In this document: positions 38,144-47,284 of the stretch, piece after piece | How positions within the stretch are numbered: the first letter of the stretch is position 1 | Layout of the letters: each line of letters starts with the position of its first letter | NCBI GenBank assembly: GCA_963422775.4 | Contig: CAUJSJ030000154.1 | Location: forward strand, 1 to 64,000 | DNA from: Pelomonas sp963422775 | Lineage (GTDB): Bacteria > Pseudomonadota > Gammaproteobacteria > Burkholderiales > Burkholderiaceae_C | DNA length: 64,000 nt | Reading direction: 5' to 3' | Notes under the pieces: generated by a model | Told to the model about the DNA's origin: nothing | The model's input: the letters and a program-made list of their open reading frames with translations, nothing else | The model's database searches: none | Made by a program: the position numbers and the translations under genes

Positions 38144-39000
38144 ACCGGGTCATCAGAACGCTGGCCTTGCTGGCCCTTGTGCTCGGGCTGGCGGGCTGCC
38201 AGACCATGCAGGGCGTGGGCACGCGCATCGAGCGGGCCGTCGACAAGGTCATGGGCTCCAAGGGCCAGAGGCTGGATCCGTGGGAGTCCTGGAACCGCAA
38301 GGTCTTCGCCTTCAACGAGAGCCTGGACGCCAACGTCCTCAAGCCCGTGGCCACGGCCTATTCCGAGATCGTGCCTTCGCCGATCCGTACCGGCATCGAC
38401 AACTTCTTCGGCAACATCGGCGACGCCTGGTCGGCGGTGAACCTGCTGCTGCAGGGGCGCTTCAAGGCGGGTGTCGAGCAGGGCATGCGTTTTGCCGTCA
38501 ACTCCACGCTCGGCCTGGCCGGCGTGCTCGACATCGCCACCGAGGCGGGCCTGGAGAAGAACAGCCAGGACTTCGGCAAGACGCTGGGCAAGTGGGGCAT
38601 GGGCACCGGTGCCTACATCGTCTGGCCCTTGTTCGGGCCGTCCTCGGTGCGTGACTCTCTGGCGCTTCCCTTGGACTGGCAGGCCTCGCCGGCCGTTGTC
38701 TTCGACGATGGCAAGAAGAAGGTGCTCATCACGTCGCTGAACATCGTCAACACGCGCGCCAACTTCCTGCGGGCCGGTGACATGCTGGAAGGCATCGCAT
38801 TGGATAAATACACCTTTTACCGCGATGCCTATCTGCAGCGCCGCGGCAGCTTCGATGATGACGAAGAGGTCGAGGTGCTGGTGCCGGGCAACGGTGCGTC
38901 GGCACCCGCATCGGCGGCTTCGGCAGCCGAGCCGGCTGCGTCCGGGCCTGCTGCCACCGTGAAAAGGCCCGCCGAACCCGCTTCCGCGGCGACGCGGTGA
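38140..39000 (+). CDS. mlaA: Phospholipid-binding lipoprotein MlaA (VacJ)
   Basis: A 286-residue outer-membrane lipoprotein. The lipobox LAGC makes Cys20 the acylated residue. The VacJ domain shows DPWESWNRKVFAFNE, PVATAYSEIVPSPIRTGIDNF and the GPSSVRD block. The C-terminal 45 residues are a low-complexity Ala/Ser/Pro tail. MlaA removes phospholipids from the outer leaflet and hands them to MlaC. In E. coli mlaA is elsewhere on the chromosome; here it sits inside the operon, as is usual for betaproteobacteria. Confidence 0.94.
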   Translation: MNRVIRTLALLALVLGLAGCQTMQGVGTRIERAVDKVMGSKGQRLDPWESWNRKVFAFNESLDANVLKPVATAYSEIVPSPIRTGIDNFFGNIGDAWSAVNLLLQGRFKAGVEQGMRFAVNSTLGLAGVLDIATEAGLEKNSQDFGKTLGKWGMGTGAYIVWPLFGPSSVRDSLALPLDWQASPAVVFDDGKKKVLITSLNIVNTRANFLRAGDMLEGIALDKYTFYRDAYLQRRGSFDDDEEVEVLVPGNGASAPASAASAAEPAASGPAATVKRPAEPASAATR

Positions 39001-39094
39001 ACCACCAGGTTCATGGCGCGGTTCACGCGCGATGAGCCAACCAAAGCCCGGGCTGGCGCGTTGAGCATCAGTCCCGTTCTGAGAAAGTGACACC

Positions 39095-39745
39095 ATGACT
39101 TTGCTGACTTCCCTGCGCCGCCGCCTGCTCGCCCTGGCCACCCTTGCGACCTTGGGCTTGGGCCTGGTGCATGCCGCCCACGCGGCCGATGCCGGCACGC
39201 CGGACCAACTGATTCGTCAGCTCTCGCTGGAGACCATCGAGGCCGTCAAGGCTGACAAGGACATCCAGGCTGGCAACGTCGGCAAGATCATTGCCCTGGT
39301 CGATGCCAAGGTGATGCCCCACGTCAACTTCCAGCGCATGACGGCGTCCGCCGTCGGCCGCTTCTGGCGCCAGGCCACGCCCGACCAGCAGGGCAAACTG
39401 CAGGCGGAGTTCAAGACCCTGCTTGTCCGTACCTATGCCGGCGCACTGACTCAGGTGAAGGACCAGACCATCGGCCTGAAGCCGTTGCGCGCCCAGCCGA
39501 CTGACACCGAAGTCGTTGTTCGCACCGAGATCCGCGGCAAGGGCGACCCCATCCAGCTCGACTACCGCCTGGAGAAGGCCGGCGATGTCTGGAGGATCTA
39601 TGACGTCAACGTGCTGGGCATCTGGCTGGCGGACCAGTACCGCAACAGCTTTGCGCAGGAGATCGGCGCCAACGGCATCGATGGCCTGATCAAGGGCCTG
39701 GCGGACAAGAACGCCAAGGCCGGCGCACCGGCTGCCAAGAGCTGA
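39095..39745 (+). CDS. mlaC: Periplasmic phospholipid shuttle MlaC
   Basis: A 216-residue soluble periplasmic carrier. The signal peptide ends near residue 30 (HAAHA). The Ttg2D/MlaC fold follows, with LVDAKVMPHVNFQRMTASAV, the FKTLLVRTYAGAL helix and the WRIYDVNVLGIWLADQYRN strand. It ferries lipids between MlaA and the MlaFEDB complex. The 94-bp gap before it has no terminator. Confidence 0.94.
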   Translation: MTLLTSLRRRLLALATLATLGLGLVHAAHAADAGTPDQLIRQLSLETIEAVKADKDIQAGNVGKIIALVDAKVMPHVNFQRMTASAVGRFWRQATPDQQGKLQAEFKTLLVRTYAGALTQVKDQTIGLKPLRAQPTDTEVVVRTEIRGKGDPIQLDYRLEKAGDVWRIYDVNVLGIWLADQYRNSFAQEIGANGIDGLIKGLADKNAKAGAPAAKS

Positions 39746-39747
39746 TC

Positions 39748-40056
39748 TTGAGCGGCTTGAAGCTGCCCGCGCGGCTGCGCATGGATGGTGCCCGCGCCGC
39801 CTGGGCGCAGATGTCGCCTGCCCTGCGTGCCGAGGCGGCTCAGGTGCTGGCTGCCGCAGGCCGCGAGGTGCGGTTGTCGGCAGTCGAGCTGAAGGATTTC
39901 GACTCGTCGGCGCTCAGCCTGCTGCTGTCGGCGGTGCGCCAGTGCAGCGAGCAGGGCGCAACGCTCAAGCTCGACGACGCACCCGATAAGCTGCGCGAAC
40001 TGGCCCGCGTCTACGGCGTGGCCGAGTTGCTCTGGGCGCCGCCTGCCGTCGCCTGA
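39748..40056 (+). CDS. mlaB: STAS-domain protein MlaB
   Basis: A 102-residue STAS-domain subunit that binds and activates MlaF. The VRLSAVELKDFDSSALSLLL segment has the STAS 'D-SSAL' turn. It begins with TTG 39748, two bases after the mlaC stop; an ATG at 39781 is an alternative but would remove the first strand. It ends the mla operon and converges on hexR. Confidence 0.88.
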   Translation: MSGLKLPARLRMDGARAAWAQMSPALRAEAAQVLAAAGREVRLSAVELKDFDSSALSLLLSAVRQCSEQGATLKLDDAPDKLRELARVYGVAELLWAPPAVA

Positions 40057-40071
40057 TCAGCCGGCGTAGCC

Positions 40072-40938
40072 TTAACCTGCGTAGCGCTTGGCGCGCAGGT
40101 TTTTCTTGATCTCCTGCAGCATGGGTCGCAGATGCTGGCCCAGGCGCAGGGCCACGCCCGTCGTCAGGATGTCCACCGCGATCAGATGCAGCAGCCGCGA
40201 CACCATCGGGCTGTAGCGGTCGAAGTCTTCCGGGTGGTCCACCGCCAGCAGGATCTGGCTGGGGCCCAGAGCCAGCTGCGCCAGCGGCGAGGCGCTGGCC
40301 GTGATGATGATGATGGTCGCACCCTTCTTGCGTGCGATATCCGCAGCGTCCAGCAGGTCGCGGCTGCGGCCGGAATTGCTGATGATGACGGCGCAGTCGC
40401 CCGGCTGCAGCATCGTTGCGCTCATCAGTTGCACATGGCCGTCGCTGGTCGCCACCGTGTTGACGCCCAGGCGGAAGAACTTGTGCTGGGCGTCCTGGGC
40501 CACGATGCCGGAGTTGCCGACGCCGTAGAACTCGATGCGCCGGTTGTGGCGGGCCGAATCGGCCAGCGCATCGATGGCGCGCTCGAAGGCATGGCTGGCG
40601 GCGTCGTTGCGGTAGTGCAGCAAAGCGGCAACAGCGTTGTCGACCACCTTCACGATGATGTCGGCCGTCTTGTCGTCCTCGTCCACCGCGCGGTGCACGA
40701 AGGGCACACCTTCGTTGACGCTGCCGGCCAGTTTCAACTTGAAGTCGGCCAGGCCGTCATAGCCGACGCTGCGGCAAAAGCGCACCACCGTCGGCTTGGA
40801 CACATGCGACCGGTCAGCCAGTTCGCTCACCGGCAGGCTGGCAAAGCTGCGCGCGTCAAGCAACAGCAGCTTTGCCACGCGCTGTTCGGCGGGCGGCAGG
40901 GCCGGCAGGGCGGCTTTGACTCGTTCGAGGATGCTCAT
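40072..40938 (-). CDS. hexR: HexR-type transcriptional regulator (RpiR family, SIS domain)
   Basis: A 288-residue repressor. The N-terminal helix-turn-helix (about residues 1-77, with LADRSHVSKPTVVRFCRSVG) precedes a sugar isomerase (SIS) domain (about 125-260, with EFYGVGNSGIVAQD and VIISNSGRSRDLLD) that senses a phosphosugar. In proteobacteria HexR senses 2-keto-3-deoxy-6-phosphogluconate and represses zwf and related central-carbon genes. It is the second gene of a zwf-hexR operon with overlapping ATGA codons, so it would control itself through the shared operator upstream of zwf. Confidence 0.9.
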   Translation of the reverse strand: MSILERVKAALPALPPAEQRVAKLLLLDARSFASLPVSELADRSHVSKPTVVRFCRSVGYDGLADFKLKLAGSVNEGVPFVHRAVDEDDKTADIIVKVVDNAVAALLHYRNDAASHAFERAIDALADSARHNRRIEFYGVGNSGIVAQDAQHKFFRLGVNTVATSDGHVQLMSATMLQPGDCAVIISNSGRSRDLLDAADIARKKGATIIIITASASPLAQLALGPSQILLAVDHPEDFDRYSPMVSRLLHLIAVDILTTGVALRLGQHLRPMLQEIKKNLRAKRYAG

Positions 40939-42380
40939 TGCTCTTCCGCCCAGGAATAACCATCACGGGCGACCAGCGCGCTTGCGGCGGCCGGGCCCCA
41001 GGAACCGGCGGCATAGGGCCGCGGGCCATTGCCATCTGCTTCCCAGGCGTCCAGGATGGGTTCAACCCAGCGCCAGGCCTGCTCCTGCTCGTCGCTGCGC
41101 ACGAAGAGGTTCAAACGGCCGGCAATCGCTTCCAGCAACAGGCGCTCATAGGCGCCCACGCGGTGCGTCGCAAAGGCCTTGTCGAAGTCCAGGTCCAGCG
41201 ACACCGGCGTCAGCTGCTCGCCGTGGCCCGTGCCCTTCTGCGCGAGCAATTGCAGCTCCAGCCCGTCCTCGGGCTGCAGCTTGATGACGAGCCGATTCGG
41301 CAGGCTGGCGCCCGGGAAGATCTGGTGCGGCACCGGGCGGAAGTTGACGACGATCTGCGCATCGCGTGCGGCCAGGCGCTTGCCGGTTCGCAGATAGAAG
41401 GGCACGCCGGCCCAGCGCCAGTTCTCCACCTCGGTGCGCAGCGCGACGAAGGTTTCGCACTGGCTTTCCGGCGGTACCTTGACCTCTTCCAGATAGCCCG
41501 GCACCGGGTGGCCGCCGCACATGCCCGCGCGGTACTGGCCACGCACGACGTCGCGGCTCACTGATCCCGGCGTGAACGGCTTGAGCGCGCGCAGCACCTT
41601 GAGCTTCTCGTCGCGGATCGCGTCGGCGTCGTTGCTGGCGGGCGGCTCCATGGCGATCATCGTCAGCAGCTGCAGCGCATGGTTCTGGATCATGTCGCGC
41701 AGCGCGCCGGTGCCGTCGTAGAAGGCGCCGCGCGTGCCGACACCGAGTTGCTCGGCCAGCGTGATCTGAATGTTGGCGATGCTTTCGCGGCGCCACAGCG
41801 GCTCGAACAGCGCGTTGCCGAAGCGCAGGGCCATCAGGTTCTGCACCGACGGCTTGCCGAGGTAGTGATCGATGCGGAAGGCCTGCCGCTCGGCGAACAC
41901 CGCGCGCACCGTGCGGTTGATCTCCTGGGCACTGGCGAGGTCGTGGCCCAGCGGCTTCTCCAGCACGACGCGCACCTTGTCGTGATTCAGGCCCACGGCG
42001 CCAAGCTGCTGGCAGATGCCAGTGAACAGATGAGGGCTGGTGGCGAGGTAGAGCACGACGGTGTCGGCATTGCGTGCGTCCAGCCAGTCCTTGAGGCCCT
42101 GGTAATGCTCGGGTTGCGAGAGGTCCATGCGGCGGTAGTGGATGAGCTCGGCGAAGCGCGCGAACTCCTCGTCGCTCGGGCGCTTGCCCGCCTCGACCTC
42201 GCGGAAACGCTCCTTCAACCACTCGCGGTAGCGCTCGTCCGTCTGCTCGTCACGCGCGACGGCGAGAATACGGCCGCCTTCGGGCAGCTTGCCGTGCCGG
42301 AAGGCCTGGAAGAGCGCGGGCATCAGCTTGCGCCACGTCAGGTCACCGGTACCGCCAAAAAACACGAGATCGAAGGACAT
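40935..42380 (-). CDS. zwf: Glucose-6-phosphate 1-dehydrogenase
   Basis: A 481-residue enzyme producing 6-phosphogluconolactone and NADPH, the entry step of the pentose phosphate and Entner-Doudoroff routes. The nucleotide-binding GGTGDLTWRKLMPALF is at residues 9-24 and the catalytic motif RIDHYLGK at 169-176. The family C-terminal beta+alpha domain is complete. ATG 42380 gives the normal start MSFDLVFFGGTGDL and has GGAG upstream; the frame extends to 42476 without homology. It is divergent from tal and coupled to hexR. Confidence 0.95.
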   Translation of the reverse strand: MSFDLVFFGGTGDLTWRKLMPALFQAFRHGKLPEGGRILAVARDEQTDERYREWLKERFREVEAGKRPSDEEFARFAELIHYRRMDLSQPEHYQGLKDWLDARNADTVVLYLATSPHLFTGICQQLGAVGLNHDKVRVVLEKPLGHDLASAQEINRTVRAVFAERQAFRIDHYLGKPSVQNLMALRFGNALFEPLWRRESIANIQITLAEQLGVGTRGAFYDGTGALRDMIQNHALQLLTMIAMEPPASNDADAIRDEKLKVLRALKPFTPGSVSRDVVRGQYRAGMCGGHPVPGYLEEVKVPPESQCETFVALRTEVENWRWAGVPFYLRTGKRLAARDAQIVVNFRPVPHQIFPGASLPNRLVIKLQPEDGLELQLLAQKGTGHGEQLTPVSLDLDFDKAFATHRVGAYERLLLEAIAGRLNLFVRSDEQEQAWRWVEPILDAWEADGNGPRPYAAGSWGPAAASALVARDGYSWAEEQ

Positions 42381-42423
42381 CTGCGGGGTCTCCAGGCCAG
42401 CGTCACCCATGGAGCGCCAACCG

Positions 42424-42476
42424 TTGTGTAACTTAGTTTCGTGAAATACTATGCAGCAGTTTCTTCGCCGGGTCAA
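42424..42476. promoter_or_regulatory. Overlapping divergent promoters with a possible HexR operator (zwf/tal)
   Basis: Rightward: TTGTGT (42424-42429), 17 bp, TACTAT (42447-42452), upstream of tal. Leftward on the minus strand: TTGACC (42471-42476) with CATAGT (42448-42453) at 17 bp or TAGTAT at 19 bp, upstream of zwf. An imperfect palindrome centred on TTTCGTGAAA (42437-42446), flanked by TAG on the left and TACTA on the right, lies inside the rightward spacer and touches both -10 boxes. A repressor bound here would block both directions; HexR is the natural candidate, but the site does not clearly match its published gammaproteobacterial consensus. Confidence 0.5.
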
Positions 42477-42503
42477 TCCGATGGACCCGAATACAGGCCC
42501 ACC

Positions 42504-43445
42504 ATGAACCAGCTAGACCAGCTCAAAGCCGTCACCACCGTCGTCGCCGACACGGGCAATTTCCTGCAGCTCGCGCAGTTCGCGCCGCGGGATGCGACGA
42601 CCAATCCTTCACTGATCCTGAAGGCCGTGCAGTCGCCCGACTACGCGCCGCTGCTGAAGGATGCGGTCGCCGCCCACCGCGGCAAACCGCTGGACGAGAT
42701 CGTCGACCACGTGCTCGTGCGCTTCGGCCTCGAAATCCTCAAGGTCGTGCCCGGCCGCGTGTCCACCGAGGTGGATGCCCGCCTGTCGTTCGACAAGACG
42801 GCGTCGCTCTCCCGCGCCCGCCGCATCATCGGGCTGTACGAAGCTGCCGGCATCGGCCGCGAGCGCGTGCTGATCAAGCTGGCGTCGACGTGGGAAGGCA
42901 TTCAGGCCGCCGCCGAGCTGGAGCGCGAAGGCATCCGCTGCAACCTGACGCTGTTGTTCGCATTCGCCCAGGCGGTGGCCTGCGGCGAGGCCAAGGTGCA
43001 ACTGATCTCGCCCTTCGTGGGGCGCATCTACGACTGGTACAAGAAGTCGGCGGGCGCGGGCTGGGACGAGGCTGCGATGGCTGGCGTCAACGACCCCGGC
43101 GTGAAGTCGGTGGCGCAGATCTATGCCTACTTCAAGCAGCATGGCATCAAGACCGAGGTCATGGGCGCGAGCTTTCGCAACATCGGCCAGATCCAGGCGC
43201 TGGCAGGCTGCGACCTGCTGACGATCAGCCCCGATCTGCTCGCGCAATTGCAGGCGACGGACGCCAAGCTCGAACGTGCGTTGGACCCCGCCAAGTCGGC
43301 CGCCGTGCCCGCTATCCATCTCGACGAAGCCGCTTTCCGCTTTGCGCTGAACGAGGACGCGATGGCCACGGAGAAGCTGGCCGAAGGCATCCGCCTCTTC
43401 GCCGTTGACGCCGGCAAGCTCGACAAGCTCATCGAAGCCGCCTGA
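42504..43445 (+). CDS. tal: Transaldolase
   Basis: A 313-residue class I transaldolase of the non-oxidative pentose phosphate pathway. The Schiff-base lysine is Lys125 in RVLIKLASTWEG; DATTNPSLILKA and the QIQALAGCDLLTISP block are also diagnostic. ATG 42504 gives the usual N-terminus MNQLDQLKAVT; the longer open frame from 42441 is only upstream leader. pgi starts 2 bp after the stop. Confidence 0.95.
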   Translation: MNQLDQLKAVTTVVADTGNFLQLAQFAPRDATTNPSLILKAVQSPDYAPLLKDAVAAHRGKPLDEIVDHVLVRFGLEILKVVPGRVSTEVDARLSFDKTASLSRARRIIGLYEAAGIGRERVLIKLASTWEGIQAAAELEREGIRCNLTLLFAFAQAVACGEAKVQLISPFVGRIYDWYKKSAGAGWDEAAMAGVNDPGVKSVAQIYAYFKQHGIKTEVMGASFRNIGQIQALAGCDLLTISPDLLAQLQATDAKLERALDPAKSAAVPAIHLDEAAFRFALNEDAMATEKLAEGIRLFAVDAGKLDKLIEAA

Positions 43446-43447
43446 CC

Positions 43448-45070
43448 ATGACGACGCGCTGCGACCTGTCTCCCGTCTGGGCCGAACTGCAGGCCCACTA
43501 CGCCGCGAGCGGTCGCGGTTTCGACATCCGCACGGCCTTTGCTGCCGACGCGAATCGCTTCGGCTTGCTGTCGTTCGAGGCGCCCGAAGTCTTTGCCGAC
43601 CTGTCCAAGAACCGCATCGACGCGCCCACGCTGGCGCTGCTGCTGAGGCTGGCGAGGGACTGCGGCCTGGAAGCCCGGCGCGACGCGCTGCTGCGCGGCG
43701 ACCCGGTCAACACGACCGAAGGCCGCGCCGTGCTGCACACGGCGCTGCGCGCGCCGGCCGGCAGCGAAGCGCCCTTCAACGCCGAGGTGCAGGCTTCGCT
43801 CGACGAGATGCTGGCCTTTGCCGAAGGTGTGCGCCGCGGCGAGCGGGGCAAGATCACCGACGTTGTCCACATCGGCATCGGCGGCAGCGACCTGGGGCCG
43901 GCCATGGTCGTGCAGGCGCTGCAGGCCTACGGCCGACATGACTTGAAGCTGCATTTCGTGTCCAACGTTGACGGCCACGACCTCGCCCCTGTGCTGGCCG
44001 AGCTGGACGTGAAGCACACGCTCTTCGTCATCGCATCCAAGACCTTCACGACGCAGGAGACGCTGGCCAATGCGCGGGCGGCCAAGGCCTGGTTCATCGC
44101 GGCCGGCGGCACGGACATCGCCCGCCACTTCGTTGCCACCAGCAGCAACACCGCCGCCGCGGCCGCTTTCGGCATCGACACCGCCTTCGGCTTCTGGGAC
44201 TGGGTCGGCGGCCGCTACTCGCTGTGGTCGGTCATCGGCCTGCCCATCGCCATCGCCGTCGGTGCCGACAACTTCCGCGCGCTGCTGGACGGCGCGCATG
44301 CAATGGATGAGCACTTTGCATTCACGCCGCTGGGGCAGAACCTGCCGGTGCTGCTGGGCCTCGTCGACATCTGGTATCGCAACTTCCACGGTTTCACGAG
44401 CCGCAGCGTGGCGCCCTATCACCAGGGCCTGCGCCGGCTGCCGGCCTATCTGCAGCAGTTGGAGATGGAGAGCAACGGCAAGGGCGTGGACCTTGACGGC
44501 AATGCGCTGCCCTTCGGCACCTCGCCCGTCGTCTGGGGCGAGGCAGGCACCAACGGCCAGCATGCCTACTTCCAGATGCTGCACCAGGGCACCGACGTGA
44601 TCCCGGTCGAGTTCATCGCGGTCAAGCGCCCCAACCACGGTGCGACGGGTGAGTTGGCCTTGCTGCTCGCCGACCAGCACCGCAAGCTGCTCGCCAACTG
44701 CCTCGCCCAGAGCCAGGCGCTGATGCAAGGCAAGACGGCCGCGGAGGCGTTGAACGAAACAGCGCCCACTGCTTCTGCGACGCTGGACCGCGACGTTTTG
44801 TCCCGCCACCGCAGTTTTCCCGGTAACCGCCCGAGCACGACCCTCGTGCTGGACGCGCTGACGCCGCGCTCGCTCGGCGCACTGATCGCTCTCTACGAGC
44901 ACCGCGTCTTCGTCGCCGGCGCGCTGTGGGGCATCAACAGCTTCGACCAGTGGGGTGTGGAGCTGGGCAAGGCCCTGTGCAACCAACTGCTGCCGCGTCT
45001 CGATTCGGGTGACACCGCTGGTCTGGACGGCTCCACGGCCGGCCTGCTGGCGCGGCTGGTATCGGCATGA
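43448..45070 (+). CDS. pgi: Glucose-6-phosphate isomerase
   Basis: A 540-residue isomerase interconverting glucose-6-phosphate and fructose-6-phosphate. The two SIS domains carry VVHIGIGGSDLGPAMVVQAL and FVIASKTFTTQETL. Family signatures GEAGTNGQHAYFQMLHQG and FDQWGVELGKAL (with the catalytic Lys region) are present. It sits in a tal-pgi-HAD operon opposite zwf-hexR, so hexose phosphate routing is encoded in one place. Its stop overlaps the next start (ATGA). Confidence 0.96.
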   Translation: MTTRCDLSPVWAELQAHYAASGRGFDIRTAFAADANRFGLLSFEAPEVFADLSKNRIDAPTLALLLRLARDCGLEARRDALLRGDPVNTTEGRAVLHTALRAPAGSEAPFNAEVQASLDEMLAFAEGVRRGERGKITDVVHIGIGGSDLGPAMVVQALQAYGRHDLKLHFVSNVDGHDLAPVLAELDVKHTLFVIASKTFTTQETLANARAAKAWFIAAGGTDIARHFVATSSNTAAAAAFGIDTAFGFWDWVGGRYSLWSVIGLPIAIAVGADNFRALLDGAHAMDEHFAFTPLGQNLPVLLGLVDIWYRNFHGFTSRSVAPYHQGLRRLPAYLQQLEMESNGKGVDLDGNALPFGTSPVVWGEAGTNGQHAYFQMLHQGTDVIPVEFIAVKRPNHGATGELALLLADQHRKLLANCLAQSQALMQGKTAAEALNETAPTASATLDRDVLSRHRSFPGNRPSTTLVLDALTPRSLGALIALYEHRVFVAGALWGINSFDQWGVELGKALCNQLLPRLDSGDTAGLDGSTAGLLARLVSA

Positions 45071-45687
45071 AGATCGTTTTCGACTTTGGTGGCGTGCTCT
45101 TTCGCTGGCACCCGGCCAGCTTTCTCGCGCGCCTGTGGCCCCACCGCATCGAGACGCTGGAGCAGGGTGCGGCCGCGGCGGCCGTCTTCTTCCAGAACTA
45201 CGGCGGCGACTGGGGCCTGTTCGACCAGGGCTTGATCAGCGCCGACGAGGTGGTGCGCCGCATCGCCGCCCGCACCGGCTGGCCGCGCGGCGAGGTTGCC
45301 GCGGTCGTGCGCGCGGTGCCCGACGAGCTGATGCCCATCCCTGCCACCGTCGTGCTGATCCGCGACCTGCGTGCGGCAGGGCACACGCTGCACTACCTGT
45401 CCAACATGCCGGAGCCGTTTGCCGACCACTTGAGCAAGACCTACCCGCTGGGCGAGTGGTTCGAGTCGGGGTTGTTCTCCGGCCGCGTCAAGCAGATCAA
45501 GCCGAGCGCGGAGATGTTCGGCATGGCCGAGAGGCGCTTTGATGCCCAGCCGCAGGAACTGATGTTCCTGGACGACCACCCGGTCAATGTCGAGGCGGCC
45601 TTGTCGCGCGATTGGCAGGCCTTCCTGTTCACCGACGCCGCCGGCGCGCGGCGCGAGCTGGTGTCGCGGCGGCTGCTGAACGGCTAG
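45067..45687 (+). CDS. HAD-superfamily hydrolase (HAD-IA, YihX-like)
   Basis: A 206-residue phosphatase-like protein. Motif I FDFGGVLF gives Asp6 as nucleophile (with Gly in the usual acid/base position, as in YihX-type enzymes); motif II is SNMPE, motif III the Lys in QIKPS, and motif IV LDDHPVN. YihX dephosphorylates alpha-glucose-1-phosphate in E. coli, and the coupling to pgi makes a sugar-phosphate substrate plausible, though unproven. Its stop TAG is shared in the palindrome CTAG with the convergent yacG stop. Confidence 0.85.
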   Translation: MKIVFDFGGVLFRWHPASFLARLWPHRIETLEQGAAAAAVFFQNYGGDWGLFDQGLISADEVVRRIAARTGWPRGEVAAVVRAVPDELMPIPATVVLIRDLRAAGHTLHYLSNMPEPFADHLSKTYPLGEWFESGLFSGRVKQIKPSAEMFGMAERRFDAQPQELMFLDDHPVNVEAALSRDWQAFLFTDAAGARRELVSRRLLNG

Positions 45688-45899
45688 TGCATCAAGGGCT
45701 CGCCGTCCGGCCCGAACTCGTCGGGGTCCTGCGGCGGGGTGGCCGGTACACGGAAGGACTCGCTGGCCCAGGCGCCCAGGTCGATCTGGCGGCAGCGCTC
45801 GCTGCAGAACGGGCGCCACTTGTTGCTGGGCGCGAAGACGCTGTCGCCACCGCACTGTGGGCAGCGCACGATGCGCTCGCCTTGAGCGTTGGTCTTCAT
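45684..45899 (-). CDS. yacG: Zinc-binding DNA gyrase inhibitor YacG
   Basis: A 71-residue zinc finger protein. The four ligands are Cys13/Cys16 (RCPQCGG) and Cys32/Cys36 (FCSERC), with CRQIDLGAWA after them. The acidic tail is disordered. E. coli YacG binds GyrB and inhibits gyrase. It ends the pilB-pilC-pilD-coaE-zapD-yacG run; its ATG overlaps the zapD stop (ATGA). Confidence 0.92.
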   Translation of the reverse strand: MKTNAQGERIVRCPQCGGDSVFAPSNKWRPFCSERCRQIDLGAWASESFRVPATPPQDPDEFGPDGEPLMH

Positions 45900-46651
45900 T
45901 GGCACAGGGCCAGCTCGAAGCCGGTGTCTTCCTGGGCCAGCTTGAGCCGGCCCTCCTCGTCCTGGCGCATCAGCCGTATCGAGATCATCAGCCGGTGGCC
46001 GGAGATCTCGGGGATCAGCCCCAGGCTCGGGTCGATGCGCATGCGCAGCAACTGGTAGACGCGGCCGGCCGGCAGACTCTGCTGGAACTGGCCCGCCGTG
46101 GCTGCGACCTTGTGCGGCGCGCCCGAGTCGCGCAGCAGGCCGAGCAGCACCTGCAGGGCCTCGGCCAGCGGCATCAGCGTCTGCGCCCAGCCCATCAAGT
46201 CCTTGCGACGGCGCACCGGCAGCATCTGCTGCCAGTTGTAGTAAGCCGGCAGATCGAATTCGCAGGTGCCGCCGGGGATGCTGATGCGGCTGCGGATGCT
46301 CATCAGCCAGTCGTTGCTGGTCAGCGCCACGCCGGTCTTGCCGGCCACCGCGTTCAGGCGCTGGAAGGCGCCGTCGATGCGGTCGACGACCTCGTCCAGC
46401 CGCGCTTCCTCCACGCCGGGATTGCCGCGGTAGGCGTTGAACTGGGCCTTGTGCTTTTCCAGCTCCTTGAGCAGGTCGCTCTTCAGGTCGGCGCGCGAGG
46501 CGACGTCCAGGATCTCGAACAGCGTGACCAGCGCGAAATGGTGGTCCAGCGCCGTCTCGCGCGCCATCAGCGCACCGAGGCGGTCGAACAGATGCTCGAG
46601 GCGGAGCATCGTGCGGATGCTCTCGTTGAACGGGTACTCGTACAGGACCAA
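45896..46651 (-). CDS. zapD: Cell division protein ZapD
   Basis: A 251-residue FtsZ-associated protein that cross-links Z-ring filaments. The conserved opening is VLYEYPFNESIRTMLRLEHLF, and later come FEILDVASRADLKSDLLKEL and CEFDLPAYYNWQ. It starts at a TTG (46651), as expected from the family's N-terminal length. It lies between coaE and yacG, its usual place in betaproteobacteria. Confidence 0.92.
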   Translation of the reverse strand: MVLYEYPFNESIRTMLRLEHLFDRLGALMARETALDHHFALVTLFEILDVASRADLKSDLLKELEKHKAQFNAYRGNPGVEEARLDEVVDRIDGAFQRLNAVAGKTGVALTSNDWLMSIRSRISIPGGTCEFDLPAYYNWQQMLPVRRRKDLMGWAQTLMPLAEALQVLLGLLRDSGAPHKVAATAGQFQQSLPAGRVYQLLRMRIDPSLGLIPEISGHRLMISIRLMRQDEEGRLKLAQEDTGFELALCQ

Positions 46652-46674
46652 GGGGGCCTCGGGATGGACTGCAA

Positions 46675-47280
46675 TCAGGGCGGGGCGATTGTTTCACAGC
46701 CCCAGCGCGCGGCCAGGCCCAGCACTTCGTTTCTGAGCGCAACAAGCGAGACGCCGTCGTTCAGCAGCACCGCATCGGCGGCGGCGCGGCGCGCCTGCCG
46801 GCTTGTCTGCGCGGCGAGCGCGCCGTCGATGCGCTCGCGCGTCCAGCCGGGGCGCTGCAGCACGCGGGCGATCTGAGTCTCAGCCGAACAGTCGATGACG
46901 AGTACGCGTGCCAGGCGCGGCCGCCAGCGGCTGGACTCCACGAGCAAAGGCACGTCGAAGACGACGAGACTGGATGTGGCGACCTCGGCCTGGGCTAGCG
47001 CCTCAGCCGTGATCAGGGGGTGAAGGATGGCTTCGAGGCGGCGCTTGGCGTTTGTGTCCGAGAAGGCAAGGGCGCGCATGCGCTCGCGGTCCAGTGCGCC
47101 ATTGGCGGCAACGAAGTCCGCCCCGAACTCACGCGCTATCGCCGGCATGGCCGAGCCGCCGGACAGGGTCAGCTCGCGCGAGATGGCGTCGGTGTCGATG
47201 ACGGCAGCGCCAGCCTCACGAAGAAAACCTGAGACCGTGCTCTTGCCGCTGCCGATGCCGCCGGTCAGGCCGACCCTCAT
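46675..47280 (-). CDS. coaE: Dephospho-CoA kinase
   Basis: A 201-residue kinase for the last step of coenzyme A synthesis. P-loop GGIGSGKST is at residues 7-15; DTDAISREL and the FDVPLLVES motif are typical. It follows pilD by 4 bp, the arrangement seen in Pseudomonas and many other proteobacteria. Confidence 0.95.
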   Translation of the reverse strand: MRVGLTGGIGSGKSTVSGFLREAGAAVIDTDAISRELTLSGGSAMPAIAREFGADFVAANGALDRERMRALAFSDTNAKRRLEAILHPLITAEALAQAEVATSSLVVFDVPLLVESSRWRPRLARVLVIDCSAETQIARVLQRPGWTRERIDGALAAQTSRQARRAAADAVLLNDGVSLVALRNEVLGLAARWGCETIAPP

Positions 47281-47284
47281 CTCG

